A DNA stretch of 64,000 nucleotides from positions 11,576,727-11,640,726 of the forward strand of contig CM073327.1 in NCBI GenBank assembly GCA_037043015.1, written 5' to 3'. Every line of letters starts with the position of its first letter. Position 1 is the stretch's first letter. A program made the position numbers and the translations under genes. Source of the stretch: Bryum argenteum. Taxonomy: Eukaryota; Streptophyta; Bryopsida; Bryales; Bryaceae. Positions 30,263 to 39,657 of the stretch are shown piece by piece. The notes beneath the pieces were generated by a model that was not told the origin of the DNA, searched no databases, and was given only the letters and a program-made list of their open reading frames with translations.

Positions 30263-33200
30263 ATGGATCCCATGTGGAGTGCCGATGAGTTACGAGCACA
30301 ACACAAGGGAAACTCCATCAACACCATATCGAGGTTGAGAATAAAACCAGTTGAGAAATCTCGACTTCGTATTCCCCTTTGTCGCCTCTCTTGTTACCCC
30401 AAGGTTCGTCCCATTATAGAGACTGATGTTTGCAAGTTGGCAAACGAGTTTGTCAAAGGCTACCGAGAGGGCGACCGCGTTCTATATGTTTCTCCCTACA
30501 GCAAGAACGGGAAGCAGCGGTTGGTGAAGGACGATGATGCAGTTTGGAATAACCCTCATTGGAAAGCGGCCAATGATCGGTTCGAAATGACGTTGCAAGC
30601 CGACCCGGACCTTTGCCAATTCAGTGGAAAATACTTCTACGTCTATGAGGGGAATCATCGCGTCACAGCTTGGATGCGGTACATCGAGCAAATGCGCCGA
30701 GATAATCCGGATTGGTATATCTTTGTCGACTGCATTGTCCTTGACGGACGTGCAGAATACAAAGTACTAATCGACGCGATGAATGATATCAACTGGTGAG
30801 TTTGATTTCGTATAAAAATCTTTCACTTTACATATTTTCACACACACTTTGTACATCTATTAACTCATTTTCTGAACAGGTCCACAGAGCATGATCATGT
30901 CGAAGATAGCCTGCCATCGAGGCTGCAACGCATGCGCAAGTTTGGCAAGATGCCACTTGAAGAATGGAAACCCCTCATCTCTACTGAGGACCGGGAAGTA
31001 CTTGCTATATATCAAAAAGATCGCCTTTGAGGCCAACTTGGTACTTTGTGACAAAAAGACGTCTTCATCAAGTTCCTCTACGCGGTGAGCCTTTAATCAT
31101 ATCTTCTGTATTCATTAATTTTCAACTAGGCTTTTAAAGTTCGCTAACATGGGTTCTTTCATCGTCCAGAGGCAATGTGCTAAGGTTGCCGACGAAGCCC
31201 AAGCCCAGTACTACGAAGACACTCCCGAAAACGAGAGGACAGCGCAAGGAGTTTGGACGGCAATGGACGAGGCTCTCAAGGCTGAGATTAAACGAATCCG
31301 ACAAAAGGATTTCGACAAAATGCTTGCCGTAGCTAATCCGGAGTTAGGAAAAGCATTTGAGCAAGAGGTATGTATTCGCTCGACGGATCTCACTGTTTAC
31401 TATTGATCCCTTCTCGACACCCCTCTTTTTAAATTCTAAATCTGTTTGATGTATTTCGATGTAGATCAATCTACATTATAGCCATCTCAAGGATCCCGAG
31501 ATGTCTCTGGAGCGCCTCCAGAAGGTCGCCACCACCAACGTTTCTAAGGAAGTTAAAACAATGTGGCTTCGTTGGTGGAACAACACTCCGGCATTCCGAC
31601 GTAGTGTTCACTTTCCGGACCCGGTTGAGATGAAGGACAGGGTGTTCGAGGCATGGCTTGCTCGTGCAGCACTTTGGTCGCAGGTACTCAATATCATGTC
31701 CATCAGATGCGTTACAAAATTATATCCATACCAGTTTATACTATACGTTACTAACTTCAAATTATTGACTTCAGTTATCAACGTATCTTAAGGAGGAGGT
31801 GGACAAGTTCTTCAAACAAGAAAATCCCCACATTCCCAACCTTGACGCCATTTTGATGCCCGTGGAGTACGTCGAAAAATGGCGTCTTCTTTTATGGGAT
31901 AAGGCTTTTGATGCTTACGTAGGGCCCAAAGCCAGCCCTAAGTTCATCAAGGGCTCCCACATTGACAAGATTGGCGGTGGTGCTCAAACTAAGAAGCGAC
32001 TGATGTTGAGGTTCGAGCACACCATTGCATATTGTCTATTTTTTTAACTTCAAATTCATCCAAATGTTTATACTCCTTGTGATTGTACTCCTTGCAGATA
32101 TCTCAAACAGGAGCTCGTTGCTAAGGGTAGTCTCGATACTCTGGGCATTCCATCTGAGTTTCAAGTCTCGTACTTGAAGAAAAAACCGATGTCGGTTTTT
32201 TCCAATGATCAGAGGCAGCGCTTCAAGATGGCTTTATTGTTGACTGGTGGGTGGTTTCTGGAGTCTCAAACTCACCATGTTCACAAGGAAGAGAAGCATC
32301 TTGTGCAGTTTGCGGAATCGGGCGATGCTGCTCCTATGGCTCTACAGGTTGATGATGATGACGACGACTTCTGCATGCTTCCAGGCGCTCCACCACCACC
32401 CCCTCCGACTGGACCAAAAGGTAGAGATATTGCAGGTGGCAGCCGCAAGCGTCGCAAAAAAGAGCCTACCCCTGAGCCAGAGGAGGAGGACCAAGATGAG
32501 GAGGTGGAGGAGCCCGAAGAGAATGACGAAGACGAAGACGGAGAGCATGGAGATGCTCCCCTTCCCGACGAGCTTGCAGGTGGTGCATATTGAAATGTAT
32601 GTACATTACCTTCTGCTGATATATTTTGTCATTTCTCTGACATGTGCGCTTGTATATACTTTGCAGTTCAAAGACAAGTTGATATGACACAGGCTTCCCA
32701 AGGGACGGTTGTCAACAACGGTGGACATGGTGTAAGAGGTCCAGCTGCCACAGGGAGACAAGCAGTTCTGCCAGGAAGGCATGCTCGGAGGTGGACACAA
32801 GCATCTGAGGGTGGGGTTTCGAATGTGGGATCTACTCCTCCATCGTCGTCAGCCCCTCGTGAATCCCCTCTGTCACATGGACCGACGCAATCTAATGGAC
32901 CCATGCGTCCCATAGTTATCCCCAAACATGTGGGTAGTACTTCTTCTTCTCCTACAACTGTGACGCTCCCTATGTTCCTTGAGAAAGGAGACACGGCGGC
33001 CTTGGTTGAGCAGTCTACAAAGGGTGCAGGCTGGGTAGACGCTATTCAGGCTATGGTTCAACACATCAGGAAGGTGAATCCCTCTGTAACAATGGATTGA
33101 GTTCTTTGCAAAGTTATTCGCTCATGCTTATTGGTTTCTAACTTCTTTGTGTCTAATCCACAGATTGGAAAGGGTAGAGACTACCCTTGCGAGAAGATGG

Positions 33201-34449
33201 AGTACAAGCCCAATCACCCCGGCATTGACCTTATCTTCGCAGACGTCCCGGAGAACTTGCCCGTGGTTGGTGTCTCGCCGGCCGCAGTTCCAGACTAGAA
33301 CAAACGACCGTCGTATTACTTCGAGTCTGTGTTTGTCTTCGCCTCATACCATTTGACTGACCTTGGGACTATCCTTATTATGCACCCCAAGGACGTCAAA
33401 ATTGACCGCATCCTCCATGATCGTGCTAGTACTTACAATTTCCGGCTTGTGCGAGAGTGGTGGGCTTATAACCCACTTCCTTTGGTTAGACCAGGCGCTA
33501 CCGCAAGAGAGGTGAAATTCGAATATTGCACTTGATTCAATCTCTCATTTCAACATTACGTTTTCTTATTTTGAATTGCTTATTGCAGACCCATAACTTT
33601 ACCATCAAGGTGTACGCTCGTAAGGACTTCGTGAAGATGTTCAATATACGACAGGTGGCGCAAGCATACGCAGGAGTCGCGATCATACCTGACGAGGATG
33701 ACATGGTCAGTAACTTTGCTGACGCAAGTTCCATCACCTACCGCACTAACGGAAAGCCGTGGCGCGGCGCACGGGAGAAGGATCCGTTGTTTTTGCAGTG
33801 CTTCGTGGATTGCCTCACGGACGATGGAGGAATCGTATTTGACTTCAGCGCTAGTACAGGTAAAAATTTAAGTTTCCATTTACAAGCAGCTTGCAAATTC
33901 ATATTTTCAATACTAACGTGGATTTCATAATGTGCAGGTGCTTCAATCATCGCATGTGCACGCTCCAATCGTCACCTCATTGCTTTTGAGGCAGATGAGG
34001 AGATTTTTGATGGGCTCTTGGCGACCTTCAAACACCCTAAACCGTTGGAAGAAGAGAGTGGGGAATCAGCCTCTGGTGACGATTACGACTCCGATGAACC
34101 GTATCTGAAGAAGCCTCGCACTTATATTGGTGTGTACTCAATTCAACTCATTGACTTTTTATGATTTCAAAGTCCGTACTACAATCAGAGCATTGACTGG
34201 TTATGATTATTTAGCTATGCAGACATCTCAAGACACTTGACCCAAAACGCTCATCTCATCAATAGCCCACCTTCCACACTTGTTCTACCCTCTTATGCGG
34301 AGCATGTTGCTCGGGCATTCGTCGCGGCTCCAACTCCTCCTGTACCGAATGCTTCACGCCGACGCTTTAGAGCTGGTGTGCTTAGGTACATTGATTTAGA
34401 GGCAGATCAGTGTGACCACCATTTTAATGGTGCTTCACCTTCATCGTAG
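30263..34449 (+). CDS. ParB-like plus permuted DNA methyltransferase gene, 11 exons, with lesions
   Basis: Exons: 30263-30795, 30880-31084, 31170-31367, 31465-31683, 31775-32010, 32098-32579, 32667-33073, 33164-33511, 33589-33859, 33938-34129, 34223-34449. All joins keep phase at GT/AG sites. Exon 1 has a ParB/sulfiredoxin-type core (R-LRIPLCRLSCYPKVRP, then YVYEGNHRVTAWMRYI, the G-x-HR signature). Exon 6 has a Pro run and an acidic Glu-rich tract. Exons 8-10 have a methyltransferase of the permuted N4/N6 order: motif IV first (GIDLIFADVPENLP), then motif I (VFDFSASTGAS...RHLIAFEAD). Lesions: TGA at 30239 just upstream, two offsetting one-base shifts at 31014-31057, TAG at 33296. DPPY is replaced by DVPE, so activity is doubtful. 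Upstream coding from about 30087 is in a shifted frame. Confidence 0.7.
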
Positions 34450-34749
34450 TGTGTTTATTTTTTGTTTTCTATTTCAGAGATGACTATGTAGGGCCAACTC
34501 TCATGAGTTGCCTTACCCTACAAGTCATTACTTTCATATGTTTTACATTATTTTCAATATATGTATCTTTGCCTTAAACCGTGTTTAAAAATTTCAAAGT
34601 CCAATTCTGTACTCAATCTATATGTTGGATTCACTTGTCATACCCCACTATTTCAGATGACATTTAAAATTCTAAAATGTATACAAGGTCTTATAGGTCA
34701 ATGCTTCCCTAAATTTGTCAATGTCTATAGGAGCCTCTATTTTGTCCCT

Positions 34750-34870
34750 ATTAGCTCAGGATAGCTGCCTTGTGCGCAACGCGATGCTCAAACGAGCCCG
34801 ACGGGGATCGAACCCGGACCTTCGCTACGCCATCGTTATGTCTAAGCCATCCACTACATTAGAGTAAACG
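34750..34870 (-). repeat. tRNA-derived SINE-like sequence in the MULE right end
   Basis: On the minus strand an A-box-like GTGGATGGCTTAGAC is followed by a textbook B box, GGGTTCGATCCCC, then GTTTGAGCATCGCGTTGCGC and AGCTATCCTGAGCTAATAGGG. The A and B boxes are spaced as in a tRNA promoter, but the acceptor stem does not close, so I call it a SINE head. Confidence 0.55.
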
Positions 34871-35372
34871 ATGAGACAGTTTCTATTACTGATATTTGAA
34901 TTATATAATCCTTTGCCATGAATAATACAAGTATTCAAGAATGTAGTATAGATCTCTTGGGTTCTTTGCTTTCGTTGAATTTTTGTTGTATTTTCCATGA
35001 TGACGTCAGCCCTAATTTATCCCTAAACCAAAAATCCAAAAACAACTTTTAGAATAATCTATGACATATGTTTGACATAACCTTGAAATAGTCATGCCTC
35101 CAATTCACAGGTTCATCAATATGATGACATCAGCCCTACTTTCAATATATTCACATAAAATCTTCAACACAATACAAATGAAATATTCATGCGATGTGGG
35201 ACCCACATTAAAGGAAGACCTAACACCGCGGAATTAGGGACCCGAAACCCTAAAAATAGACATTTAAAAATAGTACAGTACAAAATTCAGTGGTAATAGG
35301 GTTCTTTACTTTTTTTTTAAAATGTTATAAAATAGTCAAAATTGTCCTTTCACCGCTCTACGCTCACCGCTC

Positions 35373-35402
35373 ACCGCTCTACGCTCTACGCTCTACGCTC
35401 AC
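35373..35402 (-). repeat. Right terminal inverted repeat core of the large MULE
   Basis: Three tandem GCTCTAC units then GCTCAC, the inverted match of 19735-19763. Further inward are extra GCTCACC units (from 35351), so the terminus is itself a variable short tandem repeat. Confidence 0.85.
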
Positions 35403-35417
35403 ACCTCTACGTTCCCC

Positions 35418-35428
35418 TGCCCTCCAAG
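35418..35428. repeat. Right target-site duplication of the large MULE
   Basis: Exact copy of 19710-19720 (TGCCCTCCAAG). Beyond it the copia integrase resumes (ERRNRYLLEG reading leftward into the junction). Confidence 0.85.
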
Positions 35429-36030
35429 AGATAGCGATTCCGGCGTTCGGCGACGCCGTTCTGTTGGGGAGAGTATCCCGATGTCAACTGATGGTGGATG
35501 CCTTGCAGTGAGCAATAGTTGAGAAATTCAGTGGAGAGGTATTCGCCACCTCTATCTGTACGAAGCTGTTGAATCTTCAGGAGCGGGGACTCAACGAGAG
35601 CTTTGAACTTCAGAAAATAGGAAAAGGTCTGAGATTTATGAGTAAGAAAGTATATCCATGACTTCCTGGAGTAGTCGTCAATAAATGTTAGGATGTACTT
35701 ACAATTGTGCCTTGTTGGGGTGGAGAAAGGGCCACATAGGTCACTATGAATGAGCTGCAGGGGTGTGTTGGTGAAGGTCGTTCGTAGCTTGGGGAAGGAG
35801 AGACGATGCGACTTCCCAAGAGCGCAGCTGTGGCAAGGTTCCTTCAGGTAGGGTATTTTCGGAATACCGTTTGCTAGATTTCTCTGAAAAGATGATACAA
35901 GCTTTGTCTATTGACGTGTGCAAGTCGTTGATGCCACAGGTTTACAGTCTCTAAGGAGACTTGTGGGCCTTGATGTACAGATAGAGTTGCGGAAGGTGAA
36001 GAGCTGGTCGCTTCAAGTTTGTACAACCTC
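35429..36030 (-). pseudogene. pol: Copia integrase, catalytic core
   Basis: Leftward reading shows CHSCALGKSH (end of the zinc-binding region), HSDLCGPF (first Asp), a FIDDYSRKSW block, RTDRGGEY (second Asp) and NGVAERRNR (Glu), so all three DDE residues are present. One or more frame changes separate it from the gag/protease ORF near 35880-36040. The C-terminal half is displaced to 18682-19720 by the MULE. Confidence 0.85.
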
Positions 36031-36032
36031 GT

Positions 36033-37505
36033 TCAAGGGTCACGGTGGGCCTGTAGAAGAATATTCTGAAACGATTTGTCAAAGATAAGACAATGTTTCG
36101 ATGTGAACACAAGATTGTGACCCAAGTCTGCGAGACTCCCAACTGAAAGTAAGTTCGATTTGACTCCTGGCACATAGAGAATATCACTGATAGTCTTTAT
36201 TTTGGAATCGGAAAAGCTTACAGTCCCTTTCTTTTCCACTGGGAGTATCTGCCCTGCGGCAGTTTTGATACTAGGTATAGGGGAGTTGCTGAAGTCGGAG
36301 AGGAGCGCGCTGTTGCCGGTTACATGCGAACTAGCGCCGCTGTCTAGGAACCACGGTTCCTCGTCTGAAGTAAAGGCTGTCATGCAGGCGTTAAGCGATG
36401 CTTGCATGTCGTCATCGTCAAATTCTTCGTCTGGTACGTCTTCTGCAGCAGAGTAGGCGCTGCTAGGAGTTTTCATGGTTGAAAGCTGAATTTGTAAGTC
36501 ACGAATTTGGCGCTCGACCTTGGTTACTTCGCAGTCTGCTTCACCGTGGCCTGATTTGCCGCACTTGCTGCAGGTACGTTGCGAGTTGGACGTGCGACCG
36601 CGTCCTCGACCCCTGTTGGATTGCCCGCCGCGATACTGTTGAGCGGGACCTCCGCGATACTGCTGGGCGGGGCCGCCTCCCCGATGATCATGGTTACCGC
36701 TGCCGCACTGGTCGGGGTTAAAGGTACTGTTTCCTCTGGTGTCGTAGTAGCTGTTAGATCTGTAAGATCTGTCGCCGTTTCTCTGCAGGTACATAATGTC
36801 TTGGGAGTCTTGATCTCTGTCAAGAAGTTTAGAACTTTCCTCATGTAACATCAGACCCTGGAGTTCAGCGAAACTGGGGCTTTGTTGTCTACCCTTTTGA
36901 ATAGCTTTAAAAGTGGACCACAATCTGGGAAGACTAGCTAGCATTTGGTCTACCAGATCCTCCTCCTGGATCATCATTCCTAAACTTGCTAACTGCGTAA
37001 TGATGGAATTTGTGTCCTGTAAATGAGAATCTACTGTCTTTCCTTCGCTCATTTTGAGAGAATAGAATTTTTCTTTCAAAGCTAATCTCCTGGAGGGGCT
37101 CTGAATGTCATACATTCGTTTTAGGGTGTTCCACATTTCTAGAGGATCAGTAAGGTGCATGACATGGAAAATAATATTGTCTTTTACCGTCGATATGATG
37201 ATTCGGCACGCTCTGATCTTCTGTTCTTCATCTGTGCTTGAGCTAGGTGCCGCTGCTCCGATGCTTGTCTGCTGAGATGCGTCGGCTGAACCGTGCTGCT
37301 GCTGCGCTGCAGACGGGGTGGAAGTTGTTGTCGAGGAGGTGGTGCTAGTACTCGTGCTAGTACTGCTAGATCCGTTCGCGATGGAGAAGAATCGCCAAAG
37401 CCCTTCCTGCATCAACAACATTTTGATCCGGTAACTCCAGATCATGTAGTTCCTCTGCCCATCTAGTTTTGTGGATTCAGAAAAGTCTCTCAGTAGTGAG
37501 TCCAT
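36033..37505 (-). CDS. gag: Copia gag and protease
   Basis: 490 residues from an ATG 55 bases downstream of the primer-binding site. It has an N-terminal gag domain (DGQRNYMIWSYRIKMLL, MWNTLKRMY, IITQLASLG), low-complexity S/T and QQYRGG repeats, a zinc knuckle C-x2-C-x4-H-x4-C (residues 312-325), and a retropepsin active site in WFLDSGASSHVTG (Asp388). The end matches the gag-pre-integrase region. This is the standard copia order. Confidence 0.9.
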   Translation of the reverse strand: MDSLLRDFSESTKLDGQRNYMIWSYRIKMLLMQEGLWRFFSIANGSSSTSTSTSTTSSTTTSTPSAAQQQHGSADASQQTSIGAAAPSSSTDEEQKIRACRIIISTVKDNIIFHVMHLTDPLEMWNTLKRMYDIQSPSRRLALKEKFYSLKMSEGKTVDSHLQDTNSIITQLASLGMMIQEEDLVDQMLASLPRLWSTFKAIQKGRQQSPSFAELQGLMLHEESSKLLDRDQDSQDIMYLQRNGDRSYRSNSYYDTRGNSTFNPDQCGSGNHDHRGGGPAQQYRGGPAQQYRGGQSNRGRGRGRTSNSQRTCSKCGKSGHGEADCEVTKVERQIRDLQIQLSTMKTPSSAYSAAEDVPDEEFDDDDMQASLNACMTAFTSDEEPWFLDSGASSHVTGNSALLSDFSNSPIPSIKTAAGQILPVEKKGTVSFSDSKIKTISDILYVPGVKSNLLSVGSLADLGHNLVFTSKHCLIFDKSFQNILLQAHRDP

Positions 37506-37547
37506 TCTTTATTTCTAGAGGGATCTAGTCTGTGATTCACAGATCTA

Positions 37548-37559
37548 GCTCTGATACCA
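37548..37559 (-). promoter_or_regulatory. Copia primer-binding site
   Basis: Minus-strand TGGTATCAGAGC, complementary to the 3' end of plant initiator Met tRNA, immediately after the LTR end. This is the usual primer site of plant copia elements and fixes the LTR boundary. Confidence 0.9.
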
Positions 37560-37870
37560 TGTTGGCATTGGAGTATAAGAGAAAAAGACAAGAGAGAGTT
37601 CACATTGAGAGCAAGGCATTTGTAGCCTGGGAATACACGGTCTTAGACCCGGCGGTATTAGGGTTCCGTCCTAACCCTAATCTGTCTAGTGGATGGATGC
37701 ACGATTGTCATTAACAAAAGCAACTGTAACGAATCAAATTTGAGACCCGTGCACAATTAGGTATTGCTGAACACTGTCGAATAGAGACGTGTGAGGTGAA
37801 AATCGAAATTGACAAACACAATGTAGAAAATTCTCTCGAATGCAATTTTACCGACCCAGCATACTCAACA
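37560..37870 (-). repeat. Copia 5' LTR
   Basis: 311 bases bounded by TGTTG (37560) and CAACA (37870), the short inverted ends typical of LTRs. The inner edge is set by the primer-binding site. The flanking five bases TCCTA (37871-37875) would be the target duplication, but the partner LTR is not in view. Confidence 0.7.
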
Positions 37871-37875
37871 TCCTA

Positions 37876-38560
37876 ATTTCTGATGATCATGTTTGAGATG
37901 TTAATGCAGTTGGTTCTCATCGACGTCATTATCAGTTATGTATTTTCATACTTCAAGATTGTTCGTCATTTGCAGCAAAAAGAAAAGATAGAAGATATTC
38001 GCAGATCCTGCAAAGATCCTCCTCCTTGATACGATGCCACTGTCCTATAATCATCAATCGAATATTTATAAAGGGCAGTGCACAGTCAGCCCTGCACATC
38101 ATAACTTCGCATAAGGTCGCAATTTATTCTGCAGTGCACCCAACGAAATTAAACTACGAATTGCACTTTTTCTTCTGCCTGATGTCATCAACCTCGCCAT
38201 GAGCGCGAGGAGATAACTATACGTGTTCGATGAATATACCTTTCAGTATCAGCTGCAGCAACTTAATTGTCTAGCAAACCATGTGAGACATGAGGATTTA
38301 AGGCTAGCGGCAGAGTTCCACTTTCCACTCATGGGGAATATATCCGACCCATGTCGCTATTGATAACAGCGAAACAAAAATCAGTACCACAGGAGGATTT
38401 TGCCCCGAAGTATGCGCCGCACTGGCTATCTGGATTTTCGAAGGAAGTCAATATCTATAACAGCGCATTCGATCAGCCCCATGAAGCAAAGTACGGTTCC
38501 TTAACTTCCTCAGGCCCACTACCATCGATATCGCGGATTGTCCTCGATCACGTCCCCTCC
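37876..38560. other. Intergenic spacer
   Basis: Between the copia LTR and the first secreted-protein gene. No ORF, RNA gene or repeat that I can support. Confidence 0.4.
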
Positions 38561-38576
38561 TCAAGATTTCCAACTG

Positions 38577-38584
38577 TATATAAA
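38577..38584 (+). promoter_or_regulatory. TATA box of the duplicated-domain secreted protein gene
   Basis: TATATAAA in the context CTGTATATAAAGGGG. The same CTGTATATAAGGGG context precedes three of the four minus-strand paralogues. It lies 108 bases upstream of the ATG at 38692. Confidence 0.8.
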
Positions 38585-38691
38585 GGGGTCACCCCACCAT
38601 GCATTCCTCACCCCTCCGCCTCCCTCAGTGTTGCAGTTGGCTCTCAGCCTCCACACAACAGCACCAGGAGGTTGATCGTCGACCTACAGTC

Positions 38692-39657
38692 ATGGCCTCC
38701 ACATCGAGAACCTTCATGCTTCTCGGCCTCCTGGTGGCCACCTTCTGCTTCACTTCCATCGCCGCCCGCGAGCTCCAGGAGACCTCCAAGTTAAACCTCG
38801 GGGCGGTGTTGAATCCGGTGATGGACTTGGTGGACGATCTCGTGGGCGCCAACGGGTGCACCCTCGACCTCAATATGAAGCTCGACCTCAACATGAAGCT
38901 CGACCTCACCTCAGCCAAATGCGCCAAATGCGCCATGACGGTTCTTGTGGAAAACGGGATGGGTAAGACGTACCCGTTGCCCGCGGTGCCTGGGGTTGTG
39001 AACGTGGTAAAGACGCCCATGAAGGTGTATGTGAAGGCCGACAAGATGGTGGTGATGCACGTGATGCTTCATGGTGTCGAAACGGTTGTCCCCATGGACC
39101 TTGGGGTGCTGGCCCCAGTAGTGGACTCGGTAACCGGGGTGGTGAACATGGTGGTGACGATGGTGGGGAATGTGGTCGACGGTGTGGACACGATGACGGT
39201 AGTGGACGCGGTTGGCAATGTCATCGCGACAGTGGGAGGGGCGGTGGTGGATCCGGTGACGAGCTTGCTAGACGATCTGGTGGGTGCAACCGGGGGCGTC
39301 CTCGGCTTGAACATGAAGCTGGACCTGACGTCAGTCACATGCGCCATGGCGGTGGGGGTGGTAAACGGAATGGGTCACACGGTGGCGTTGCCTGTGAAGA
39401 AGGGTTGTGTGTACGTGACAAATCAGCCCATGAAGGTGTACGTGAAACCGAACAAGGTGGTGGTGATGCATGTGAAGGTGCAGGACACGGTGACGGTGGT
39501 TCCAGTGGATCTTGGGGTGGTGAATCCGGTGGTGAACACGGTGACGGGGGTGGTGGACATGGCGCTGAATGTGGTGCAGGGTGTGGTGGACGGCGTGGCC
39601 ACGATGACGGTGACGGATACGGTAGGCAATGTGGTTGCTACATTGGGAGGGCTCTAG
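38692..39657 (+). CDS. Secreted hydrophobic repeat protein with internal duplication
   Basis: The ATG at 38692 starts a clear signal peptide (MASTSRTFMLLGLLVATFC, cut near SIAA-RE) that matches the paralogues. The upstream in-frame ATG at 38599 lies close to the expected transcription start, so I rejected it. The mature protein is two copies of one module (about residues 28-180 and 181-321). Each module has a DLVxDDLVGAxG segment, LDLNMKLDLTS, NGMG-T-LP, V-K-PMKVYVK-[DN]K-VVMHV, T-VVP-DLGV and VDG-TMTV-D-VGNV-AT. It is very Val-rich and retains a few Cys (AKCAKCAM), unlike the minus-strand family. Function unknown; an extracellular or cell-wall role is inference. No introns. Confidence 0.85.
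   Translation: MASTSRTFMLLGLLVATFCFTSIAARELQETSKLNLGAVLNPVMDLVDDLVGANGCTLDLNMKLDLNMKLDLTSAKCAKCAMTVLVENGMGKTYPLPAVPGVVNVVKTPMKVYVKADKMVVMHVMLHGVETVVPMDLGVLAPVVDSVTGVVNMVVTMVGNVVDGVDTMTVVDAVGNVIATVGGAVVDPVTSLLDDLVGATGGVLGLNMKLDLTSVTCAMAVGVVNGMGHTVALPVKKGCVYVTNQPMKVYVKPNKVVVMHVKVQDTVTVVPVDLGVVNPVVNTVTGVVDMALNVVQGVVDGVATMTVTDTVGNVVATLGGL

Larger units (their letters stand above)
19721..35417. mobile_element. Giant Mutator-like element carrying transposase and DNA-methyltransferase-like cargo
   Basis: About 15.7 kb, bounded by the 10-11 bp target duplication and by inverted termini containing GTGAGC followed by three GTAGAGC units (left 19735-19763, right about 35373-35402 inverted). The outermost bases pair more loosely (left GGACGTTACTTGGGC, right GGGGAACGTAGAGGT). 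Internal content: transposase (minus), acidic gene (plus), repeat arrays, ParB/methyltransferase gene (plus) and a SINE. A second right end at 14.3-16.77 kb shows it is a family. Confidence 0.85.
34500..35417. other. Right subterminal region of the large MULE
   Basis: Non-coding. It holds a SINE-like unit (34750-34870), TGACGTCAGCCCTAATT at 35000 and the related TGACATCAGCCCTACTT at 35123, AGGGACCCGAAACCCTA near 35228, a poly-T stretch, and the inverted terminus. The same order is found at 15.9-16.77 kb. Confidence 0.7.
17378..37870 (-). mobile_element. Ty1/copia retrotransposon interrupted by the large MULE
   Basis: Minus-strand element in the order 5' LTR (37560-37870), primer-binding site, gag, protease, integrase, reverse transcriptase, RNase H. 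The protein region is present in two blocks, 35429-37505 and 17378-19720. These join in frame inside the integrase if the MULE (about 19721-35417) and one copy of its target duplication are removed. Several frameshifts and the absent 3' LTR make it non-autonomous. Confidence 0.9.

Noticed and set aside
34750..34870. Functional tRNA gene
   Set aside because: The T-arm/B box is excellent, but I could not form a closed acceptor stem and anticodon arm, and the copy at 16.1 kb has a weaker B box; SINE-like is the better call.
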